From Spirochaeta sp. (lineage in GTDB: Bacteria > Spirochaetota > Spirochaetia > UBA9216): a stretch of 5,238 bases of DNA. The notes under the pieces were generated by a model. It ran no database searches. It saw only the letters and a program-made list of their open reading frames with translations, and was not told the DNA's origin. Both the position numbers and the translations under genes were made by a program. Numbering within the stretch: the stretch's first letter is position 1; every line of letters begins with the position of its first letter. Below, piece after piece: positions 1 to 5,238 of this stretch. The DNA lies in the NCBI GenBank assembly GCA_003454605.1, contig DMKD01000194.1, forward strand, positions 1-5,238. Reading direction: 5' to 3'.

Positions 1-198
1 AAGGCTGTAGAAATTTCCAGCCTCCCTGACGTTCAATCGGTTAATATTACCACCGGACGCTATGATTTAATGATAGAGGTTCTGGTCGATTCGAACAGGG
101 GGCTGGTTCGGTTTCTTACGGAGCAGCTCTCCCAGGTGAAGGGAATATCTTCGACTGAAAGTTTTTTGATGCTGAAAGGCTACAATAAATATATCTAA
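1..198 (+). CDS. Lrp/AsnC-family transcriptional regulator, C-terminal ligand-binding domain (5'-truncated)
   Basis: Frame 1 is open from the left edge to a TAA at 196-198, giving 65 visible residues and no start codon. The peptide matches the end of the Lrp/AsnC effector-binding (RAM) domain: a segment reading LPDVQSV, then the TGRYDLMIEVLV strand with its near-invariant Gly and Asp, a helix around NRGLVRFLTEQL, a V-K-G-I-S-S-T-E turn and strand, and a short LKGYNKYI tail. In this family the RAM domain forms the dimer/octamer interface and binds amino acids, while an N-terminal helix-turn-helix binds DNA. That half would lie to the left of the window, so I cannot exclude a stand-alone RAM protein lacking the DNA-binding domain. 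The gene converges on an amino-acid transport operon, which makes a regulatory link plausible but unproven. The stop codon overlaps the first base pairs of the downstream terminator stem. Confidence 0.85.
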   Translation, partial: KAVEISSLPDVQSVNITTGRYDLMIEVLVDSNRGLVRFLTEQLSQVKGISSTESFLMLKGYNKYI

Positions 199-233
199 AG
201 ATTGAAAAAGACTGGTTGTCTTTTTCAATCTTT
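197..233. terminator. Long stem-loop directly after the Lrp/AsnC gene, probable terminator
   Basis: Bases 197-212 (AAAGATTGAAAAAGAC) are perfectly complementary to 218-233, giving a 16-bp stem with a 5-base TGGTT loop. It begins within the TAA stop of the rightward gene. The 3' arm is T-rich on both strands because the element is palindromic, but no long separate T tract follows on either side. The position and stem length support a terminator for the rightward gene, possibly acting in both directions. Confidence 0.75.
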
Positions 234-235
234 CC

Positions 236-260
236 GGAGTATTTTCATAGAAAATACTCC
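236..260. terminator. Second stem-loop in the convergent gap
   Basis: GGAGTATTTTC (236-246) pairs perfectly with 250-260 around a 3-base ATA loop, an 11-bp stem. On the plus strand it is followed by AGCCTTTTAA, a short T run resembling an intrinsic terminator. It starts two bases after the first hairpin ends. It is probably a back-up terminator for either or both converging transcripts, though a purely structural role such as 3'-end protection is also possible. Confidence 0.55.
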
Positions 261-268
261 AGCCTTTT

Positions 269-314
269 AATGATTAGGGAAGTCGAAAATTGATATTTTC
301 GACTTCAAATCATT
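269..314. terminator. Third stem-loop, immediately downstream of the leftward operon, probable operon terminator
   Basis: The core stem pairs GAAGTCGAAAAT (279-290) with 295-306 around a TGAT loop, 12 perfect base pairs. After a small asymmetric internal loop (276-278 against 307), a further 7 bp pair AATGATT (269-275) with AATCATT (308-314). The element begins three bases beyond the aminotransferase stop codon in the leftward direction. No clear T tract follows on the minus strand, so a factor-independent mechanism is not certain. The plus strand has a modest T run after it (ATTTTATTA). Confidence 0.6.
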
Positions 315-317
315 TTA

Positions 318-1436
318 TTAACCAAAGAAATCTTTGATCTCATCAACTATTTTTGTGATGTGTCCTTCGCTCCAGTACGGATCAATTGTCAGGCATAGGA
401 TTTTATCCTGTGCTTTCTCACTTTCTGGGTAGTCGCCGCGACTATGGCCAAGGTGGGCGAATGATTTCTGTAGATGGATTGAGAGGGGGAAGGCAACGCT
501 GCATTTGATGCCCCTACTCTGCAGGTCGTCAAGAAGTTCGTTCCTGCGGCTGGTGCGTATGGTGTAAAGGTTGTAATTGTGGCGGTATTCAGCGGCCTCG
601 TGAGGAATTATGATGTCACCGATACCGTCAAGTTCCTTGCCGAGGACGGCTGCATGACGTCGAACGGATTCAATTTTATGTTCGAAGTATTTCAGCTGGG
701 TCAGCAATACTGCCGCCTGAATAGTATCGAGTCTGCTTGAGCAGCCGATCTCATCATGATAGTAACGTTTACTGCTGCCGTGGTTGCGTAGCATCCGGAT
801 CTTTTCTGCAAAACCGTCGTCGTTAGTCGTGAGCATGCCGGCATCGCCGTAGGCACCAAGCGGCTTGGTATGAAAGAATGAGAAGGCTGCGAACATCGAG
901 TCTCCGCCGACCATGCGGCTGGCAGCCGCGGTATTTTCAGAAGCCGGCAGCATGGACCCGAAGGCCTGACAGGCGTCTTCAATAACGGCAAGCCCGTGCC
1001 GACTACAGATTTGCTTTATTGCGTCCATGTCGGCGGGGTGGCCGTACATATGAACCGGCAGAACAGCCCTGGTTCGGGGTGTTATTGCCGCTTCAATTGC
1101 CGCGGGGCTGATATTGAATGTTTGCGGGTCGATATCGGCAAATACAGGGGTTGCTCCCTCAAGAGCAATTGCCTCGGCGTTTGATACAAAGCAGAAAGGT
1201 GAGGTGATTACCTCATCGCCGGAACTTATCCCAAGCGCTATGAGCGCAAAACGTACTGCATCGGTTCCCGAGTTCAGCCCGAAGCAGTGCTTTGCTCCAA
1301 GGTACTCGCAGCAGGCTTCTTCAAAGGAGTATACTTCGTGGCCGAGGACGAAATCGCCCCGATCGATTACGGTATTTACAGCTTCCTGAATTTCGGCTTT
1401 GAGGTTTTCTTCTGTCGGCAGATGACTGTGTTTCAC
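318..1436 (-). CDS. DegT/DnrJ/EryC1/StrS-family PLP-dependent aminotransferase
   Basis: This 372-residue protein is about the usual length for the family and has a complete fold-type I active site. SGTDA (56-60) would contact the PLP phosphate and DACQ (154-157) holds the Asp facing the pyridine nitrogen. SFFHTK ends in the Schiff-base lysine K191, followed by LGAYGDAG, and RNHG (217-220) and SRLD (234-237) complete the set. Family members usually transfer an amino group from glutamate or glutamine to a keto-sugar nucleotide, and a minority act on cyclitols or other ketones. The substrate cannot be assigned here because no sugar-pathway gene is in view. Residues 164-175 look slightly different from the usual GxxYKG loop. 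The start is GTG at 1436 with no obvious Shine-Dalgarno sequence, 14 bases after the upstream stop. An in-frame ATT three codons earlier (1445) would add I-K-P, which resembles the family's usual N-terminus. It is the last gene of the leftward operon. Confidence 0.93.
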   Translation of the reverse strand: MKHSHLPTEENLKAEIQEAVNTVIDRGDFVLGHEVYSFEEACCEYLGAKHCFGLNSGTDAVRFALIALGISSGDEVITSPFCFVSNAEAIALEGATPVFADIDPQTFNISPAAIEAAITPRTRAVLPVHMYGHPADMDAIKQICSRHGLAVIEDACQAFGSMLPASENTAAASRMVGGDSMFAAFSFFHTKPLGAYGDAGMLTTNDDGFAEKIRMLRNHGSSKRYYHDEIGCSSRLDTIQAAVLLTQLKYFEHKIESVRRHAAVLGKELDGIGDIIIPHEAAEYRHNYNLYTIRTSRRNELLDDLQSRGIKCSVAFPLSIHLQKSFAHLGHSRGDYPESEKAQDKILCLTIDPYWSEGHITKIVDEIKDFFG

Positions 1437-1450
1437 AGGCTTAATTTATA

Positions 1451-3073
1451 TCAGTATTTGATTAGGTGCAAGGTGTCGGCAGAAGGCTGTTCAACGACCC
1501 CATTGGGTAATTTCGGTTTAAGCAGATACATGTATTTAAAGGGATGTATGTCGAGGACATTGGGGTACCAGCCATGAAGAATGTCGGTATTGACTGCATT
1601 AAATGCAGGATAGTTTTCAACAGGCAGAACGAGGGCTCCGGCAAGGAGCAGCTTTTCTGCTTCAGCCATCAGCTTGTATCTGGCTTCGGTATCTTTTTCC
1701 TTAACAGCTTCTTTGAGCAGATTGTCATAGATGGGATCATTAAAACCCGAATCATTCAGGTTGCTTTCCGCGGTCCACATCTGAAGAAAGGTCAGAGGAT
1801 CGGCATAATCGCCTATCCATGAGGTGGTTCCCATTGAATAACCGCTTTCTTTAAGGCTGTCAAAATATTCACCAGAGGGGTAAACTTTAATTTCAACATC
1901 TATATCGAGAAATTTCTCCCACTCCTGCTTCATGGTTGCGGCTATATACATGCTGTCGCGGCTTTCGGGTATTCTTATTTTTATTGTTCCTATCCCGCTT
2001 CCCTTAGTGTAGCCTGCTTTATGCAGCAGCTGAAGGGCCTGCCTCATGTCTCTCTCCTCTATTCCCTCAACATCACGATATCCGGGGATTGAGGGAACGA
2101 GGCTTGATGACGGCAGGAAAAAATTCTGCGGGCTTCTGATGCGATCCCAGGGTAAAATCAGACTCAAGCCCCTGCGGACGTCTGGATCGGCAAGTGCTGC
2201 ATCATGAGTGGTAAAGTAAAAGTAAGTTGTACCAAACAGCGGGTTAGTTACAAGGTTTTCAGCTCTCTCAAGCTCGGCTATATATACCCCTGTCGGAGCC
2301 CAGTGTATCTCGCCGTTGTTGAACCCGGCGGTATTGGCCTCGGCGTCATTAGAAAATTGCAGGTGAATTTCGGATAATTTCACTTTTTTTGAATCCCAGT
2401 ACAGGATGTTTTTTTTAAATACTGCAAGTTCATCAGTCTTTGAATAGAGGTAGAATGGACCGTTTCCTACTGCGGAGGTTCCTTCCTTCCATTTGCCCTC
2501 TTCAATATTCAGCGGATTGACCGGCGAGAATGAGTGGTGACAGAGAACCTTGAGAAAATACTCTGCTGCCTCTTTCAATTTTATTTCAAGAACCAGCGGG
2601 GTTATCACCTTGATGCCCACCTCTGTTTTATCTGTCAGATTGCCGCTTCTGTAGTCATACGCACCTTCTATTATGTCGAGCATGAACGAGTATTCTGCAT
2701 CCTCATCCGGATCAAGCAGTCTGAACCAGGCGTCACTGAAATCCCATGCTGTCACAGTCTCGCCGTTCCAGTATTTTCCTTCAGGCCTCAGGAAAAATGT
2801 ATAGGTGAGGCCGTCTGATGAAATCACCCAATGCGATGCCGCGGCCGGCAGCGGTTCGAGGGTTAGCGGATGGGGGCTTACGAGTCCTTCGTATACTGCT
2901 GAGTAAATTTGCGCCTCGGTTGTGGTGTAGGAGTGGGCGGGATCTAGTTGAAAATCTCCTGATAAATAGTTCACCAGGAGCGTATTGTTTTCTGAAGGTG
3001 TCGCCGCTAATACGGCTGCTGATAAAAGAAGGCCGAGGATGATTGTAAGCATCCTGATCAAAGCGTTTTTCAA
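1451..3073 (-). CDS. ABC transporter substrate-binding protein, family 5 (OppA/DppA-like oligopeptide receptor)
   Basis: This 540-residue exported protein is of typical OppA length. Residues 1-23 form a Sec signal peptide (K2 and R7, a hydrophobic core, a likely cut after AVLA), and there is no cysteine until C178, so it should be a soluble periplasmic protein rather than a lipoprotein. Family landmarks in order are YEGLVSPHPLTLEPLP (61-76), SSDGLTYTFFLR (85-96), NGETVTAWDF (103-112), GNGPFYLY (203-210) and the WIGDYADP segment (419-426), with HPFKYMYL (510-517) closing the fold before a 23-residue tail. The family captures peptides, and in some members nickel or other solutes, for an Opp/Dpp permease. 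None is present in the window, so its partner is unknown. The start is TTG at 3073, chosen because it has an AGGT upstream and gives a proper basic signal-peptide N-terminus; the alternative ATG at 3052 has poor spacing. It lies 8 bases after the ATPase stop. Confidence 0.93.
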   Translation of the reverse strand: MKNALIRMLTIILGLLLSAAVLAATPSENNTLLVNYLSGDFQLDPAHSYTTTEAQIYSAVYEGLVSPHPLTLEPLPAAASHWVISSDGLTYTFFLRPEGKYWNGETVTAWDFSDAWFRLLDPDEDAEYSFMLDIIEGAYDYRSGNLTDKTEVGIKVITPLVLEIKLKEAAEYFLKVLCHHSFSPVNPLNIEEGKWKEGTSAVGNGPFYLYSKTDELAVFKKNILYWDSKKVKLSEIHLQFSNDAEANTAGFNNGEIHWAPTGVYIAELERAENLVTNPLFGTTYFYFTTHDAALADPDVRRGLSLILPWDRIRSPQNFFLPSSSLVPSIPGYRDVEGIEERDMRQALQLLHKAGYTKGSGIGTIKIRIPESRDSMYIAATMKQEWEKFLDIDVEIKVYPSGEYFDSLKESGYSMGTTSWIGDYADPLTFLQMWTAESNLNDSGFNDPIYDNLLKEAVKEKDTEARYKLMAEAEKLLLAGALVLPVENYPAFNAVNTDILHGWYPNVLDIHPFKYMYLLKPKLPNGVVEQPSADTLHLIKY

Positions 3074-3079
3074 ATCTGT

Positions 3080-3086
3080 ACCTAAA
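3080..3086 (-). promoter_or_regulatory. Ribosome binding site for the TTG-started family 5 binding protein
   Basis: Read on the minus strand, TTTAGGT ends six bases before the TTG at 3073. Its AGGT overlaps the TAG stop codon of the upstream ATPase gene (3082-3084), so termination of one gene and initiation of the next occur at the same place. This supports the TTG start over the downstream ATG. Confidence 0.5.
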
Positions 3087-3816
3087 GAATGTGCTGGAGG
3101 AAGGTCTTGGTTCTCTCCTCTTTCGGGCTATCGAAGACTTCAGCCGGGGTTCCTGTCTCGATAATTTCGCCCTCATCCATGAAGACAACCTTGTCGGCGG
3201 CGGCCTTCGCAAAACCCATCTCATGTGAAACAACCATCATAGTCATTCCTTCTTTTGCAAGATCGAGCATTACATCGAGTACTTCCTTGATCATTTCCGG
3301 ATCAAGGGCTGATGTAGGTTCGTCAAAAAGCATGACTCTGGGGTTCATCGCAAGCGCCCGGGCAATTGCCACACGCTGTTGCTGGCCGCCTGAAAGCTGG
3401 CCCGGATAAGATTTTTCTTTATCAGAAAGTCCAACCCGTTCAAGAAGTTGCTTCCCGATTTTTTCAGCTTCTTCACTAGATGTATGCTTAACCGTTGTCA
3501 GCGCAAGAGTTATATTTTTTAGCGCAGTAAGATGGCTGAAAAGGTTGAAGCTCTGGAAAACCATTCCAACCTCTTCACGAATCTTCCTGATATCTGACTT
3601 GGGATCAGTTACACAGTCATCATCAACCCAGATATCGCCGGAAGAGAGGGTTTCAAGTTTGTTCACGCAGCGAAGCATGGTGCTCTTGCCGCTTCCTGAA
3701 GGTCCAATTACAAGAACAACTTCGCCGGCGCCAATATTGAGATTTGCATTCTTTAGCGCCTCTACTTTCCCGTAATTTTTACTTGCGTCTTTAATCTGTA
3801 TTCTATACTCTGCCAT
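3082..3816 (-). CDS. Polar amino-acid ABC transporter ATP-binding protein (GlnQ/HisP type)
   Basis: This 244-residue cytoplasmic ATPase energises amino-acid import by the adjacent permease. All nucleotide-binding elements are intact: an aromatic A-loop residue (Y15), Walker A GPSGSGKST (38-46), Q-loop VFQSFNLF with Q88, signature LSGGQQQR (141-148), Walker B VMLFDEP with D165 and E166 (161-167), D-loop SALD (169-172) and switch H198 in VSHEMGFA. Length and the sequence FNLFSHLTALKNI are typical of the GlnQ/HisP subfamily rather than of Opp/Dpp ATPases, which are longer and carry a C-terminal extension. The start is ATG at 3816, inside the 3' end of the permease gene (14-base overlap). A good Shine-Dalgarno AGAGGT lies at 3826-3831, nine bases upstream. 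The exact amino acid cannot be read from the ATPase. Confidence 0.97.
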   Translation of the reverse strand: MAEYRIQIKDASKNYGKVEALKNANLNIGAGEVVLVIGPSGSGKSTMLRCVNKLETLSSGDIWVDDDCVTDPKSDIRKIREEVGMVFQSFNLFSHLTALKNITLALTTVKHTSSEEAEKIGKQLLERVGLSDKEKSYPGQLSGGQQQRVAIARALAMNPRVMLFDEPTSALDPEMIKEVLDVMLDLAKEGMTMMVVSHEMGFAKAAADKVVFMDEGEIIETGTPAEVFDSPKEERTKTFLQHIL

Positions 3817-4594
3817 TTATCTTCAACCTCTTTTCCATGTATGCAACAATTCTTGAGAGAAACAGAGTGATTACAAGATAGATCAATGCGACTATCGTAT
3901 AGGTTTCAAAATACATGAATGTTGTTGACGCATATTCACGTCCGCGTCTGAGAAGGTCTGATACCGCAAGGATAGAAACTAGTGATGAATCTTTAAGCAG
4001 TGCGATAAACTCATTTCCGACCGGCGGAAGAATTATCTTGAATGTTTGAGGGATGATCACCTTCCATATCGCCTGGCTTCGTGTCATTCCGAGAGCAAGG
4101 GCTGCTTCCATCTGTCCCTGAGGTACACCCTGAATACCGGCACGGAAGATTTCTCCCATGTAGGCGCCGTAGCAGAATGTCATCGCGATGATTGCAGATG
4201 TCATTCGAGGCAGCTGGACTAACTTTCCGAGAGCATAGTAGATGTAGAACAGCTGCACCAGAAGCGGTATACCGCGCACAACCTCAACATAGATTGTTGC
4301 GATTCTGTTAATTATCTTTACTCTTGATAATCGTCCGAGCCCTGCGAAAAGCCCCACAACGAGGGCGAAGATAATTGACAGAACAGTAACCTGGAATGTT
4401 TTTGCTACACCGTCAGGGATGAATAATAGTATCTCCTTGTAAGGATCAGGAGATACTATTGGTAAAATGATAAGTATGATGAGCGCACCGAAGAAAGAAA
4501 TATTCCAGGCGGAGAAGATTGACTTCTCCGCACTGTCGGGGATTAATGCCCCGTCGGTGACTTCGATACGAGCTTCTTTATCTATCTCAGCCAC
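3803..4594 (-). CDS. Polar amino-acid ABC transporter permease (HisM/GlnP type, with N-terminal extension)
   Basis: This 263-residue inner-membrane protein forms the translocation channel, probably as a homodimer because only one permease gene is seen between receptor and ATPase. The family core begins near residue 62 with GVAKTFQVTVLSII. It continues through EVVRGIPLLVQLFYIYY (104-120) and the GAYMGEIFRAG helix (143-153). The cytoplasmic EAA coupling loop that docks on the ATPase runs from about 160 to 183, with E163-A-A and G169. A last membrane helix runs from about 232 to 252 before a basic tail. Compared with the common 215-230 residues there are about 45 extra N-terminal residues: a charged leader (1-25) and an additional hydrophobic segment (about 29-47). 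The start is GTG at 4594, preceded by GGAAG and overlapping the end of the binding-protein gene by 13 bases, which suggests coupled translation. Confidence 0.95.
   Translation of the reverse strand: MAEIDKEARIEVTDGALIPDSAEKSIFSAWNISFFGALIILIILPIVSPDPYKEILLFIPDGVAKTFQVTVLSIIFALVVGLFAGLGRLSRVKIINRIATIYVEVVRGIPLLVQLFYIYYALGKLVQLPRMTSAIIAMTFCYGAYMGEIFRAGIQGVPQGQMEAALALGMTRSQAIWKVIIPQTFKIILPPVGNEFIALLKDSSLVSILAVSDLLRRGREYASTTFMYFETYTIVALIYLVITLFLSRIVAYMEKRLKINGRV
4425..4460. repeat. Perfect 13-bp inverted repeat inside the permease gene
   Basis: AATAGTATCTCCT (4425-4437) is exactly complementary to AGGAGATACTATT (4448-4460) with a 10-base spacer. It lies over permease codons 45-57, the stretch between the extra N-terminal hydrophobic segment and the family core. 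In the leftward mRNA it would form a stable hairpin roughly 135-170 bases after the GTG start. A regulatory role is inference only. Confidence 0.7.
4509..4531. repeat. 9-bp inverted repeat in the permease 5' region
   Basis: GCGGAGAAG (4509-4517) pairs perfectly with CTTCTCCGC (4523-4531) around a 5-base loop, over permease codons 22-29. A weaker 5-bp GC-only repeat (CGGGG/CCCCG, 4537-4553) lies a few bases away over codons 14-20. Alone either could be chance, but they cluster with the 13-bp repeat at 4425-4460. Confidence 0.45.
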
Positions 4595-5238
4595 TTATCT
4601 TCCAGGTCTTTATCGATTCCCTTATCCTGAACGGCTTTTACACCCTTGTTGATAAGATCGAGAAGTTCTGTGTTGCCTTTCGTAACTGCAATACCGTAGT
4701 ATTCATCAGTGAAAGAATCGCCGACGATCATCAGTTTGTCTTTGTAGGTATCGTTCTGAAGAACGAAGTCAGCTGCAATCGGAGTATCAGCAACTACGCC
4801 CTCGATTCTACCGTTTGCAAGATCTTCAATAGCAAACCCGAGTTCATCGTAAGTCTTAAGGGTTGCATCTGAATTATCAATTTCGATAGCACCGGTAGTA
4901 CCAATCTGTGCACCTACCTCTTTACCGTTAAGATCGGCAAGTGTTTTAGCTGAACTTGAAGAAGGGACAATAAGAACCTGTCCTGCATTGATATAGGGGA
5001 GAGAGAAATCCATTGTTTTCTTTCTATCCTCGGTTATTGTTACTGATGATATAACTGCATCGCTTTCACCGTTGGCGAGGCTTGCAAAGATTCCATCCCA
5101 TGCTGTGTTTCTGATTTCAATCTCGATGCCGGCTTCTTTTGCTACTGCATTGATGAAATCAATATCGTATCCTACGATTTCTTTGTCTGTATTAACAAAT
5201 TCCATTGGCGGCCATGTACAGTCTGAAGCAATAACGAC
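4582..5238 (-). CDS. Polar amino-acid ABC transporter periplasmic binding protein, family 3 (5'-truncated)
   Basis: The frame stays open to the right edge, so the true start and signal peptide are outside the window; 218 residues are visible, and the Met at 5205 is internal. The visible part starts at the first strand of the mature fold, VVIASDCTWPPMEF, followed by IVGYDIDFINAVAKEAG and AWDGIFASLANGESDAVISSVTITEDR. R72 of the visible part matches the arginine that binds the ligand alpha-carboxylate in this family, and D151 (in VVADTP) matches the residue binding the alpha-amine. W9 and W47 would line the pocket. QIGTTGA (111-117) is the lobe II glycine loop. These features indicate an L-amino-acid ligand, but I cannot say which one. 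It is the first visible gene of the operon and overlaps the permease start by 13 bases, as expected for the receptor of that transporter. Confidence 0.95.
   Translation of the reverse strand, partial: VVIASDCTWPPMEFVNTDKEIVGYDIDFINAVAKEAGIEIEIRNTAWDGIFASLANGESDAVISSVTITEDRKKTMDFSLPYINAGQVLIVPSSSSAKTLADLNGKEVGAQIGTTGAIEIDNSDATLKTYDELGFAIEDLANGRIEGVVADTPIAADFVLQNDTYKDKLMIVGDSFTDEYYGIAVTKGNTELLDLINKGVKAVQDKGIDKDLEDKWLR

Noticed and set aside
197..314. CRISPR-like or mobile-element repeat reading of the intergenic palindromes
   Set aside because: The three palindromes differ in sequence and have no regular spacers. There is no transposase fragment or flanking direct repeat, and terminators explain the position better.
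915..929. 6-bp GC-rich inverted repeat (GCGGCT/AGCCGC) inside the aminotransferase gene
   Set aside because: It is short and expected by chance in coding sequence, with no other signal around it.
1114..1389. Rightward open frames opposite the aminotransferase (also 996-1184 and 1287-1577)
   Set aside because: They are antisense to a complete aminotransferase with intact motifs, have low-complexity composition, and show no recognisable domain.
3005..3073. Lipoprotein signal on the family 5 receptor
   Set aside because: There is no cysteine near the signal-peptide end; the first Cys is residue 178. A signal peptidase I substrate fits better.
2781..3233. A 150-codon leftward open frame spanning the ATPase/family 5 receptor junction
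   Set aside because: It lies in another frame across two well-supported genes, is rich in Arg, Pro and Ser as expected of a shadow frame, and shows no family motif.
3089..3409. Rightward open frames opposite the ATPase (also 3545-3775)
   Set aside because: They are Ser/Thr/Ala-rich antisense shadows of the conserved ATPase sequence with no start-site evidence.
5205..5207. ATG at 5207-5205 as the start of the family 3 binding protein
   Set aside because: The frame continues to the window edge and the 11 codons before it encode the conserved first strand (VVIASDCTWPP), so this Met is internal and the gene is truncated by the window.

Overview
The window looks like ordinary bacterial chromosome. 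It holds the 3' end of one rightward gene (bases 1-198) that converges on a tightly packed leftward operon of five genes (bases 318-5238, the first of which runs off the right edge). Coding density is very high and the leftward genes are separated by -14 to +14 bases. The style of the OppA-like protein and of the amino-acid binding protein reminds me of free-living spirochaetes (Spirochaeta/Treponema relatives). That is an impression from remembered family sequences, not a search, and I hold it at low to moderate confidence. Base composition looks balanced by eye; I did not compute it.

Layout, left to right. Bases 1-198 (+) encode the C-terminal ligand-binding (RAM) half of an Lrp/AsnC-type regulator. 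Bases 199-317 contain no gene but hold three consecutive, unrelated stem-loops filling the convergent gap, which I read as bidirectional terminators. Then, on the minus strand and in transcription order from the right edge: a family 3 periplasmic amino-acid binding protein (4582-5238, 5'-truncated), a HisM/GlnP-type permease (3803-4594), a GlnQ/HisP-type ATPase (3082-3816), a family 5 (OppA/DppA-like) periplasmic binding protein (1451-3073), and a DegT/DnrJ/EryC1/StrS-type PLP aminotransferase (318-1436).

The first three leftward genes form a standard polar amino-acid uptake ABC transporter: receptor, a single permease (presumably a homodimer) and ATPase, with overlapping start and stop codons that suggest translational coupling. 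The two following genes are less expected. One is a peptide-type receptor with no Opp/Dpp permease of its own in view. The other is an aminotransferase of the family usually associated with nucleotide-sugar amination, with no sugar-pathway genes in view. The neighbouring Lrp/AsnC regulator, a family that usually senses amino acids, fits the amino-acid theme, but the operon promoter lies outside the window.

I did not find a clearly new system. The most unusual signals are a cluster of inverted repeats, including a perfect 13-bp stem, inside the 5' part of the permease gene, and the mixed composition of the operon.
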